Shown in pieces: positions 48,961 to 56,493 of a stretch of DNA of 64,000 nt. Every line of letters starts with the position of its first letter. Position 1 is the stretch's first letter. A program made the translations under genes and the position numbers. The notes below the pieces were generated by a model. The model was not told the origin of the DNA, did not search any database, and was given only the letters and a program-made list of their open reading frames with translations. Where the stretch lies: positions 1-64,000 of the forward strand of contig NZ_DASVSF010000103.1 of assembly GCF_036388275.1 (NCBI RefSeq), given 5' to 3'. Origin of the DNA: Longimicrobium sp. (GTDB taxonomy: Bacteria; Gemmatimonadota; Gemmatimonadetes; Longimicrobiales; Longimicrobiaceae).

Positions 48961-49584
48961 ATGCATCTGTACAAGGAGGGCGACCGCTCCGAGGCCATGT
49001 GCCCGCAGTGCAAGCGCCGGGTGTCCACGCGCTTCGCGGTGCGCACCGTGCCCCTGGAAGACAGCGGCGTGCAGGTGCCGGGGGTGCTTGCCGCGGTGTG
49101 CGACGTATGCGACCGGGTGGTGGCGCTCCCGGCGCAGTCGGCGCCCAAGCTCAAGGAGGCGCTGGAGCGCAAGAAGGATGTCGCTTTGGAGGCGCGCATC
49201 CCGTATCACCTGGAAGACGTCATCCACCTGCTGGCCGACCGTTTTTCCACGGCGGTGGCGGCCTTCCGCCCGGACCTGCTGCGCTTCTACCTCCGCGAGG
49301 TGGCGAGCGACGCGGCGTTCGCCGAGCGGGTGCGCGAGCTGGCGTCGTCAGAACAGGCCCAGGCGCCCGCGCGCGCCCGCCTGTCGCTGCGCATGCCGCA
49401 GGCGCTGCTGGCCGAGGCCCGTGCGGTGGCGCACGAGGCGGGGATTCCCACCGACGCCGAGCTGCTGCGGGGAATTCTGCTCGCCGCCAAGGAAGACGTG
49501 CTGGAAGGCGCCGATCCGGACCGCATTGCCCGCCTGAGCGGCGCGGCGCAGGCGGAGGGCGCGCCCCGGCCGGCGCTCGTCTGA
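48961..49584 (+). CDS. Zinc-ribbon plus two RHH-like segments: antitoxin candidate
   Basis: A 207-residue protein. Residues 14-17 (CPQC) and 47-50 (CDVC) form a two-CxxC zinc ribbon like the N-terminus of MqsA/YgiT, which in MqsA binds the toxin. MqsA then has an XRE domain; here instead are two segments with strand-helix-helix form: ~76-118 (LEARIPYHLEDVIHLLADRF, then FRPDLLRFYLREV) and ~139-178 (ARLSLRMPQALLAEARAVAH, then PTDAELLRGILLA). Both resemble ribbon-helix-helix units, so one chain could supply a whole DNA-binding fold. It is co-transcribed with the MqsR-like gene (GGGAGG ribosome site). This architecture was not recognised from any described family. Confidence 0.62.
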   Translation: MHLYKEGDRSEAMCPQCKRRVSTRFAVRTVPLEDSGVQVPGVLAAVCDVCDRVVALPAQSAPKLKEALERKKDVALEARIPYHLEDVIHLLADRFSTAVAAFRPDLLRFYLREVASDAAFAERVRELASSEQAQAPARARLSLRMPQALLAEARAVAHEAGIPTDAELLRGILLAAKEDVLEGADPDRIARLSGAAQAEGAPRPALV

Positions 49585-49604
49585 ACGCGTAGAAAAAGGA
49601 TGGA

Positions 49605-49673
49605 TCACGCAGAGCCGCAGAGACGCAGGGAGAGAACTGCGGACTCGCTCCGCGCCTCCGCGGCTCTGCGTGA
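49605..49673. repeat. Palindromic intergenic element between converging genes
   Basis: A perfect 14-bp inverted repeat, TCACGCAGAGCCGC (49605-49618) and its complement (49660-49673), with further complementary bases inside. It fills the gap between the plus-strand antitoxin-like gene and tyrS and may end both transcripts. Such ACGCAGAG-type palindromes recur in many high-GC genomes. Confidence 0.7.
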
Positions 49674-49686
49674 GGCGTTTCTCTCT

Positions 49687-50958
49687 TCAGCCGCAGCGGA
49701 TCACGTGGTAGCTGCGCTTGCCCTTTCGCAGCACGATCACCTGGCCCTCGATGGCGTCCTCGCGCGTGACCCGGTCGTCCGCCGCGCGCGCCGCGTCGTT
49801 CAGGTACACGCCGCCGCCCGCGATCAGCCGCCGGGCCTCGGCGCGCGAAGACGCGAAGCCGGCCTGCATCAGCAGGTCCGAAAGGAGCACGCCGTCGCCG
49901 ATCCCCGCGGGCGCGTCGCTCGAGGGCACCTCGTTCAGCACCTCGACGATCTCGGCGGCGCTCAGCCCCTGCACGCTGCCGCCTCCGAACAGCAGCGCCG
50001 ACGCCCGCTCCGCCTTCGCCAGCTCGTCCGCGCCGTGCACCGTGCGCGTCACCTCCGCGGCCAGCAGGCGCTGGGCCGTACGCCGGTGCGGCTCGGCCGT
50101 GTGCGCCTGCACCGCGTCGTCGATGTCTTCCACGGGCAGCAGGGTGAAGTACTTCAGGTACCTGGCCACGTCCTGGTCGTCGGTGTTCAGCCAGAACTGG
50201 TAGAAGCGGTACGGCGACGTGAGGTTCGCGTCGAGCCAGATGGTGCCCGCCTCGGTCTTGCCGAACTTCACCCCGGCCGACGTCGTCACCAGCGGCATCA
50301 CCATCCCGTGCGCCCGAACGCCGCGCACGCGACGGATCAGCTCGATGCCCGCGGTGATGTTGCCCCACTGGTCGCTGCCGCCCAGCTGCAGCAGGCATCC
50401 CTCGCGCTCGTTCAGCACCAGGTAATCGTACGACTGCAGCAGCATGTAGCTGAACTCGGTGTACGAAAGCCCGTCCTCCTGCTCCAGCCGCCGCTTTACC
50501 GACTCCTTCGCCGTCATGTAGTTGATGGTGAAGTGCTTGCCGACGTCGCGCAGGAAGTCGACGAACGAGATGGCCGTGAGCCAGTCGCCGTTGTCGATCA
50601 CCCGGGCGGCGCCGGGACCGGTGAAGTCCAGGAACCGCTCCAGCTGCCCGCGGAGCCCGGCCATGTTCTCGGCCACCTGCTCGCGCGTCTGCAGCTTGCG
50701 CTCGGCCGTCTTGCCGCTGGGGTCGCCGATCATCCCGGTGCCGCCGCCCACGATGGCAATGGGCCGGTGCCCGTGACGCTGAAGGTGAACGAGCGCCATC
50801 ACCGGCAGCAGCGATCCCACGTGCAGGCTGGCCGCGGTGGGATCGAACCCGATGTACGCCGTCAGCTTCTCCGACTCGGTCGCGGCGCGCGCGCCCTCGG
50901 TGGCGTCGAAGAGCAGCCCTCTCGACTTCAGTTCATCGTACAGGTTCGCGGCGGGCAC
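49687..50958 (-). CDS. tyrS: Tyrosyl-tRNA synthetase
   Basis: A 423-residue class Ic synthetase: YIGFDPTAASLHVGSLLPV (HIGH-type HVGS), GGGTGMIGDPSGK, QLGGSDQWGNITAG and the KMSKS equivalent KFGKTEAG, then a C-terminal S4 RNA-binding domain (AEARRLIAGGGVYLNDA). GTG start with AAGGAG five bases upstream. A TTGACC box 18 bases before GACATT (51026-50997, minus) could be its promoter. Confidence 0.97.
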   Translation of the reverse strand: MPAANLYDELKSRGLLFDATEGARAATESEKLTAYIGFDPTAASLHVGSLLPVMALVHLQRHGHRPIAIVGGGTGMIGDPSGKTAERKLQTREQVAENMAGLRGQLERFLDFTGPGAARVIDNGDWLTAISFVDFLRDVGKHFTINYMTAKESVKRRLEQEDGLSYTEFSYMLLQSYDYLVLNEREGCLLQLGGSDQWGNITAGIELIRRVRGVRAHGMVMPLVTTSAGVKFGKTEAGTIWLDANLTSPYRFYQFWLNTDDQDVARYLKYFTLLPVEDIDDAVQAHTAEPHRRTAQRLLAAEVTRTVHGADELAKAERASALLFGGGSVQGLSAAEIVEVLNEVPSSDAPAGIGDGVLLSDLLMQAGFASSRAEARRLIAGGGVYLNDAARAADDRVTREDAIEGQVIVLRKGKRSYHVIRCG

Positions 50959-51104
50959 GTCGGCTCCTTAAGGTCCAGGTTGGCGCAAGGGCACACAATG
51001 TCGGGCGTGGGCGGCGAGTCGGTCAAGGCGCGCGCGAGACTCCGTGCGGCCCGCATCTTGAAAACGGGGTGCGCAGGCCAATCGACACGCCGTCCGGAGC
51101 CCCC

Positions 51105-51770
51105 GTGAGCGAAGCCCCGACACGCCTTCAGCACATCGTGCTCCGCCTGATGGGCGAGCGACGGACCGTGCACCGTCCCGGCGCCAGCCGCGGCCGCCGC
51201 GCGTCCGACCACCAGCCCATGCACGGCTGGCGCCCCGCATTCATCCTGGCGTGCGCCGTGGCCCTGGTGGACTGGGCCACCAAGTTCGCAATCGCGTCGA
51301 CCATCCCGCTCGAAGGCTTTCGCGAGGTGGTGCCCGGACGTGTGGCGTTCTGGCACGTGCGCAACCCTTACATGATCCTGGGGCTGTGGGACAACCTGCC
51401 GCTGGCTGGGCGCAAGGTGCTGGCGGTGGTGGCGGCGCTGCTCGCCGTGCTGGTGCTGGTGCAGATCGTGGGGCGGGCGCATCGCCTGGCGCGCAATCAC
51501 CAGCGCTGGGCGTGGCTGTTCGTGGGGCTGATCTGTGGCGGCATGGTGGGCAACCTGGGCGAGCGCGTGATCCACTGGGGCGTCACCGACTACCTGTCGT
51601 TCCGCTGGGGCGAGTACTGGCTGCCGCCTGGCAACGTGGCCGACATCGCCCTGTTCGCGGCCATTCCGCTGGCCGTCCCGGTGATCGTTTTCGAGATGAT
51701 GGGGCGGCGCCGGCGCGGCCGCGCCCACCCGCAACCGTCCAGCCGCGCCGCGCCTTCCCCCCGGTCCTGA
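51105..51770 (+). CDS. Signal peptidase II-like membrane protein with Asp-to-Glu change
   Basis: A 221-residue protein with four membrane helices in the LspA layout after a ~45-residue basic N-terminal extension. Shared with LspA: VDWATKFAIA (LspA IDLGSKY), RNP, GGMVGNLGERV for GGALGNLFDRL, GVTDYLSF for VVDMIDF and GNVADIAL for FNLADTAI. The second catalytic Asp (NVAD) and the surrounding Asn and Gly are kept, but the first catalytic Asp (GNLFDR) is Glu. The GAAF motif in the first loop is also gone. It may be an inactive or re-purposed relative. GTG start at 51105 with GGAG upstream. The larE gene follows after 85 bases that contain a hairpin. Confidence 0.75.
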   Translation: MSEAPTRLQHIVLRLMGERRTVHRPGASRGRRASDHQPMHGWRPAFILACAVALVDWATKFAIASTIPLEGFREVVPGRVAFWHVRNPYMILGLWDNLPLAGRKVLAVVAALLAVLVLVQIVGRAHRLARNHQRWAWLFVGLICGGMVGNLGERVIHWGVTDYLSFRWGEYWLPPGNVADIALFAAIPLAVPVIVFEMMGRRRRGRAHPQPSSRAAPSPRS

Positions 51771-51800
51771 GCGACCGCCGGGCGGCTGGCGGGGTACTGG

Positions 51801-51827
51801 AGGGCGCGCCTATCTTCAGCGCGCCCT
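51801..51827 (+). terminator. Hairpin between the LspA-like gene and larE
   Basis: A 9-bp perfect stem (51801-51809 with 51819-51827) followed by TTGT. It may partly end transcription from the LspA-like gene, leaving larE to a later promoter. Confidence 0.45.
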
Positions 51828-51855
51828 TGTCCGTTCCTGGCCCGAGCCCTTGCCG

Positions 51856-52692
51856 ATGGTACCCGAGCACAAGCGTCACCGCCTTTCCTCCATCCTCCGC
51901 GACTGCGGCTCCGTCGTCGTGGGCTACAGCGGCGGGGTGGATTCGGTGTTCCTGGCGCGCATCGCCGTGGACGTGCTGGGTCCGCAGCACGTGCTGGCGG
52001 TGACGGGAAAGAGCGACAGCATCGCGTCGTGGATGGAGGACACCGCGCGCGACGTGGCCCAGCGCTTCGGCATTCCCTGGCTGGAGCTGGAAACGCGGGA
52101 GATGGACGATCCGCGCTACGCGGCCAACCCCAGCAACCGCTGCTACTTCTGCAAGTCGGAGCTGTGGACGCGGCTGGCGGAGCTGGCGGCCGAGCGAGGG
52201 TTCGGCGCGGTGCTGGACGGCTCCAACGCCGACGATGTCGGGGATCACAGGCCCGGGGCCGTGGCGGCGACGGAGAACGCGGTGCGCTCGCCGCTGCTGG
52301 AGGCGGGGCTCACCAAGGACGAGATCCGCGCGTGGTCGCGCGAGCTGGGGCTGCCCACGTGGGACCAGCCTGCGGCGCCGTGCCTGGCTTCGCGCATTCC
52401 CTACGGCCTGTCCGTGACCCCCGAGCGGCTGCGGCAGATCGAGCAGGCCGAGATCGGGCTGCGGGCGATGGGGTTCCGCGACTTTCGCGTCCGCCACCAC
52501 GGGACGATCGCGCGGCTGGAGGTGCACCCGTCCGAGATCGCCCGCGTCGCCGATCATCGGGTCGACATTGCTCGCGCGGTACGCGGCGCCGGGTTCGGGC
52601 GCGTGCTGATCGACCTGCAGGGCTACCGCCGCGGCTCGCTGAACGAGGGGCTGGCGGGCGGGCAGCTGGTGCAGCTGGGGGCGTTCGCATGA
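51856..52692 (+). CDS. larE: ATP-dependent sulfur transferase LarE
   Basis: A 278-residue PP-loop enzyme. SGGVDS at 25-30 adenylates the substrate; Cys176 in APCLASR is the residue whose sulfur LarE of Lactobacillus gives up. Cys96 and Cys99 (NRCYFCK) are also present. Known LarE relatives with this three-Cys set bind an iron-sulfur cluster and can work repeatedly. The C-terminal part (207-257; FRVRHHGTIARLEV, IARAVRGAGFGRVLIDLQGYR) is the conserved tail. LarE builds the nickel-pincer cofactor with LarB and LarC, which are not in the window, so the substrate here may differ. Start is the ATG at 51856; a TTG six bases upstream is the alternative. Its stop overlaps the next start by ATGA. Confidence 0.9.
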   Translation: MVPEHKRHRLSSILRDCGSVVVGYSGGVDSVFLARIAVDVLGPQHVLAVTGKSDSIASWMEDTARDVAQRFGIPWLELETREMDDPRYAANPSNRCYFCKSELWTRLAELAAERGFGAVLDGSNADDVGDHRPGAVAATENAVRSPLLEAGLTKDEIRAWSRELGLPTWDQPAAPCLASRIPYGLSVTPERLRQIEQAEIGLRAMGFRDFRVRHHGTIARLEVHPSEIARVADHRVDIARAVRGAGFGRVLIDLQGYRRGSLNEGLAGGQLVQLGAFA

Positions 52693-52931
52693 GCGACGAT
52701 CCGCGCATCGCCCAAGCCGTTCGCGTCCTGGTGGAGCACGGGGTGGGCGGCGCCGAGGTGTCCGTCGAAGGCCACGAGCGGGAGATCGCCGCCGTGCGCG
52801 TTCCCGGCGACGGATGGGAGCGGCTGCTGGGCGATGAGGGGCCGCGCATCGCGGCCGCCGTCAAGCAGGTCGGGTTTCGCTACGTAGCGCTGGACCTGGA
52901 CATCAACGCCGATCCGGACGCGATCGGCTGA
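52689..52931 (+). CDS. Small protein resembling the LarE C-terminal tail
   Basis: An 80-residue protein. Residues ~22-72 line up with the end of the neighbouring LarE: VSVEGHEREIAAVRV against FRVRHHGTIARLEV, and IAAAVKQVGFRYVALDL against IARAVRGAGFGRVLIDL. It lacks the PP-loop and the cysteines. It starts inside the larE stop (ATGA) and its stop overlaps the desulfurase start (TGATG), so all three genes are tightly coupled. Possibly a subunit or duplicated interface domain that helps LarE; this is my inference. Confidence 0.65.
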   Translation: MSDDPRIAQAVRVLVEHGVGGAEVSVEGHEREIAAVRVPGDGWERLLGDEGPRIAAAVKQVGFRYVALDLDINADPDAIG

Positions 52932-54106
52932 TGGACGACGGCGCGGTCTACCTGGACTACGCGGCGACCTCCGCCGTGCGCCCGGAGCCGGTGATCGCCG
53001 CCGTCACCGAGTACCTGCGCGGCATCGGCGCCACGCCGGGGAGGGCGGGGCACCGGCGGGCCGTGGAGGCGGGCCGCATCGTCTTCCGCTGCCGGCGCGC
53101 GCTCGCCACTCTCTTCAACGCGCCGGGCGATCCCGGCCGGCTGACCTTTCACCTGAACGCCACGCACGCGCTGAACGTCGCCATCCTGGGCGTCCTGCGC
53201 CCGGGCGACCGCGTGGTGCGCACCGCGTACGACCACAATGCGGTGCGCCGCCCCGTGCGTGCGCTGGCGGGCCGCGGCGTGCACGAGATGGTGCTCGCGG
53301 GGCAGACGGACGGGTCTGTCGATCTGGACGAGGCAGAACGTGCGCTGCGGGGCGCGCGGCTGCTGGTGATCCCCCACGCCACCAACGTGCTCGGCACCGC
53401 GCTTCCCGTGACCGAACTGGCGGCACGCGCGCATGCGGCCGGCGCGCTGGTCCTGGTGGACGCGGCGCAGTCCGCCGGGCACCTCCCGATCGATGTGCAG
53501 GCCATGGGCATCGACCTGCTGGCGTTCACGGGCCACAAGGGGCTGCTGGGGCCGCAGGGGACGGGCGGTTTGTGGGTGCGCGACGGGGTCGATCTTCCGC
53601 CCGTGTTCCTGGGAGGTACGGGTGGCGATTCCGATGCGCCCGACATGCCCGCGTTGTTCCCGGATCGGCTCGAAGCGGGCTCGCAGAACGGGCCAGGGAT
53701 CGCGGGGCTGCTCGCGGGCGTGGAGTGGCTGGCGGAGCGCGGAGTCGCCGCCGTCCACGCGCGGGAGATCGAACTGAAGCTGCGGCTGTGGGATGCGCTG
53801 GACCTGATCCACGGCGTGACGCTGCTCAGTCCGCCGGCCGAGGACGGCGTGGGAATCGTGACGATGAACCTGGCGGGGGTGGACGCGGCGGATCTCGCGC
53901 GGCGGTTGGACCGCGACTTCGGCGTCCTGGTGCGCGCCGGGCTCCACTGCTCGCCGGAGCAGCACGACGCCATCGGGACCGGAGCGGTCGGCGCCGTGCG
54001 CTTCTCCGTCGGCTGGGCGACCACGGAAGAAGAGGTGGATCGCGCCGCCGCGGCCGTGGCGCGCATCGCCGGCGCGGAACCGCAAGCGCCGCAGGCGGGT
54101 AGCTGA
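52931..54106 (+). CDS. Class V aminotransferase, cysteine desulfurase family
   Basis: A 391-residue PLP enzyme of the group related to SufS/CsdA. VYLDYAATSAVRPEPV, HLNATHALNVAILG, VDAAQSAGHLPIDVQ, PLP lysine in FTGHKGLLGPQGTGGLWV and the active Cys loop AGLHCSPEQH. It probably feeds sulfur from cysteine to LarE. It differs from the NifS-type enzyme at 26948 in its loop type (AGLHC instead of SSGSACSSG). Confidence 0.88.
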   Translation: MDDGAVYLDYAATSAVRPEPVIAAVTEYLRGIGATPGRAGHRRAVEAGRIVFRCRRALATLFNAPGDPGRLTFHLNATHALNVAILGVLRPGDRVVRTAYDHNAVRRPVRALAGRGVHEMVLAGQTDGSVDLDEAERALRGARLLVIPHATNVLGTALPVTELAARAHAAGALVLVDAAQSAGHLPIDVQAMGIDLLAFTGHKGLLGPQGTGGLWVRDGVDLPPVFLGGTGGDSDAPDMPALFPDRLEAGSQNGPGIAGLLAGVEWLAERGVAAVHAREIELKLRLWDALDLIHGVTLLSPPAEDGVGIVTMNLAGVDAADLARRLDRDFGVLVRAGLHCSPEQHDAIGTGAVGAVRFSVGWATTEEEVDRAAAAVARIAGAEPQAPQAGS

Positions 54107-54143
54107 AACGCGACGAAGATCACGGATTGAACCGGGAGAGCGG

Positions 54144-54758
54144 ATGGCGCGTCGAGGTGTGGTGGGGAAGCTGTTCCTGCTGGTGTTCCTGGCCCTGCTG
54201 GCCGGCGGAGCGTGGTTCTTCCGCGGCCTCATTCCCGGCCCGTGGAATCGTCCGCCGGTGCCGATGGCGGTCTCGGAAGAGGCCGCGGTCGCCACCGAGG
54301 AAAAGCTGAAGCGGCTGCGGCAGGACGGCGACACCGTGCACCTGAGCGGGGTGGAGTTTACCAGCTACCTGCGCTATCGTATGGCCGGCCGCTTCGCCTC
54401 CGACATCGAGCTGCCGGCGGTGACGTTCGCGGGCGAGGACGTCCAGGTGGCGGGTCGGTTTCCCAAGGATCGCCTGCCCGCGAAAGAGGTCGGGCGCGCG
54501 ATGGCGTACCTGCCCGACACGGCCGACGTGGCGGTGAACGGCACCCTGCGCACCCTGGCGCCCGGCCGTGCCGCGCTGAAGGTGAGCTCCGCCTCGTTCG
54601 CGCGAATCCCCATCCCGCGCGACCGGCTGAACCAGGTGATCGACCGCGTGCGCGGGCTGGACGAGCCCGGGCTGGGCGCGGACGAGGTGGCATTCCAGCT
54701 TCCGCCGGGCGTAGGCTCGGCGCGGGTGGAGAACGGGCAGCTGGTCCTGGCGCGCTAG
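54144..54758 (+). CDS. Membrane-anchored periplasmic protein of unknown function
   Basis: A 204-residue protein with an N-terminal membrane anchor (GKLFLLVFLALLAGGAWFF) and a beta-rich outside domain (VHLSGVEFTSYLRYRM; DVAVNGTLRTLAPGRAALKV) reminiscent of DUF2993/LmeA lipid-binding folds; the match is loose. It is 37 bases after the desulfurase and before the NtrX-type regulator, all on the plus strand. Confidence 0.62.
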   Translation: MARRGVVGKLFLLVFLALLAGGAWFFRGLIPGPWNRPPVPMAVSEEAAVATEEKLKRLRQDGDTVHLSGVEFTSYLRYRMAGRFASDIELPAVTFAGEDVQVAGRFPKDRLPAKEVGRAMAYLPDTADVAVNGTLRTLAPGRAALKVSSASFARIPIPRDRLNQVIDRVRGLDEPGLGADEVAFQLPPGVGSARVENGQLVLAR

Positions 54759-54801
54759 CGCTTCGCATCGAGCAGCATCACACCGACACAGATCGATACG
54801 C

Positions 54802-56163
54802 ATGGCACGCATTCTGGTCGTCGACGACGAAGAAGGCATCCGGCGCGTCCTGCACCAGCTCTTCGAGTACGAGGACCACGAGGTGCGGTCCGCGGGGGGC
54901 GGCGCGGAGGCCATCGCCATCTACCAGGAGTTCCAGCCCGACGTCACCTTCCTCGACGTGAAGATGGCGCGGATGGACGGCCTTGAGGCGCTGACCAAAA
55001 TCCGCGAGCACGACCCCGCGGCCGTGGTCATCATGATCAGCGGCCACGGAACCATCGACACCGCCGTCGAGGCCACCCGCCGCGGCGCCTTCGACTTCCT
55101 GGAAAAGCCACTGGACACCGACCGCCTGCTGCTGGTGCTGCGCAACGCGCTTCAGCAGCAGGGGCTGGTGCAGGAGAACGCGCGTCTTCGCGGGGAGATC
55201 GAGAGCCGCCACCAGATCGTGGGGCGCAGCTTTTCGCTGCGGCAGGTGCTGGACCGGGTGGAGAAGGTGGCGCCCACGGACGCGCGCGTGCTGGTGACGG
55301 GCGAGAACGGCACGGGCAAGGAGCTGGTGGCGCGCGCCATCCACCGGCTGAGCCCCCGCGCCGACAAGGCGTTCATCGAGGTGAACTGCGCGGCCATCCC
55401 CTCCGAGCTGATCGAGTCGGAGCTGTTCGGCCACATGAAGGGCTCGTTCACCGGCGCGCACGAGGACCGCGCGGGCAAGTTCGAGCTGGCGGACGGCGGC
55501 ACGCTGTTCCTGGACGAGATCGGTGACATGTCGCTGCAGGCGCAGGCCAAGGTGCTGCGCGCGCTCCAGGAGGGCATCGTCACGCGGGTGGGCGGCGCCA
55601 AGCCCATCCAGGTGGACGTCCGCGTGCTGGCGGCCACCAACAAGGACCTGGAAGAGGAGATCAAGGGCGGCAGGTTCCGTGAAGACCTGTACTACCGGCT
55701 GAACGTCATTCCGCTACACGTTCCGCCACTGCGCGAACGGCGCGAAGACATCTCCATGCTGGTGCGGCACTTCGTGGAGTCGTACTCCCGCGAGGCCAAC
55801 CTGCGCCCCAAGCCCATCAGCGACGACGCGCTGGACCGCATGCAGCGCATGGACTGGCCCGGCAACGTCCGCGAGCTGCGCAACACCGTGGAGCGCCTGC
55901 TGATCCTGGCCTCCGGCGCCTCCATCACGGCGGACGACGTGGAGCTGCTCGTCGGCGGCAAGATGAAGGGCGGCGCGCTCTCGGGCGACCTGCTGGGCTG
56001 CGCCACCTTCGCCGAGTTCAAGGAAGCGGCCGAGCGCGCGTTCATCGTGCAGAAGCTGCGCGAGAACGACTGGAACGTGTCGGAGACGGCCCGCATTCTC
56101 GACATGCCCCGCTCGAACCTGTACAAGAAGATCGAGCGGTACGAGCTGGTTCGCGAGGGATGA
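54802..56163 (+). CDS. NtrX/NtrC-type sigma-54 response regulator
   Basis: A 453-residue regulator: receiver domain (VVDDEEGIRRVL, phospho-Asp in VTFLDVKM, late Lys in LEKPLDT), AAA+ domain with Walker A GENGTGKE, the sigma-54 contact loop GSFTGA, Walker B GTLFLDEIGDM and a C-terminal Fis-type HTH (NVSETARILDMPRSNLYKKIE). GSFTGA replaces the more common GAFTGA. No histidine kinase adjoins it; the NtrY-like kinase at 11319-15401 is a plausible partner. The stop overlaps the next start by ATGA. Confidence 0.93.
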   Translation: MARILVVDDEEGIRRVLHQLFEYEDHEVRSAGGGAEAIAIYQEFQPDVTFLDVKMARMDGLEALTKIREHDPAAVVIMISGHGTIDTAVEATRRGAFDFLEKPLDTDRLLLVLRNALQQQGLVQENARLRGEIESRHQIVGRSFSLRQVLDRVEKVAPTDARVLVTGENGTGKELVARAIHRLSPRADKAFIEVNCAAIPSELIESELFGHMKGSFTGAHEDRAGKFELADGGTLFLDEIGDMSLQAQAKVLRALQEGIVTRVGGAKPIQVDVRVLAATNKDLEEEIKGGRFREDLYYRLNVIPLHVPPLRERREDISMLVRHFVESYSREANLRPKPISDDALDRMQRMDWPGNVRELRNTVERLLILASGASITADDVELLVGGKMKGGALSGDLLGCATFAEFKEAAERAFIVQKLRENDWNVSETARILDMPRSNLYKKIERYELVREG

Positions 56164-56360
56164 GGGAAGCCGGGTTCGGCGCGTGGGCGCTGCTGGCGCT
56201 TGCGTGGATGGTGGGCACGTTCGGAGGCGGATGGGTGCTGGCCTGGCTGTACAAGCGCCTGCATCCCGATCTGGCCTTTTACAAGCTATGGGCGACCTGG
56301 TCGGCCCTGCTGGCGGCCATCGTAGCACTGCTCTTCGTCTTCGGTGTGGTGCGAATCTGA
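56160..56360 (+). CDS. Small two-helix membrane protein
   Basis: A 66-residue protein with two hydrophobic helices (LLALAWMVGTFGGGWVLAW; WSALLAAIVALLFVFGVV) separated by a short charged loop. The start overlaps the regulator stop, so it is co-translated. No family recognised. Confidence 0.65.
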   Translation: MREAGFGAWALLALAWMVGTFGGGWVLAWLYKRLHPDLAFYKLWATWSALLAAIVALLFVFGVVRI

Positions 56361-56493
56361 CTACTGCTCACTGAAGTCCCGGGGGATCGCTGCCCTGGAA
56401 AACTTGTCTCGCACGACGGCTTCTCGCGGCCTGCGGAAAAGAGCCGGTCCCCCCAGTTCCGAGATCATAACGAGCGGGTGCCCACGCGAGCGA

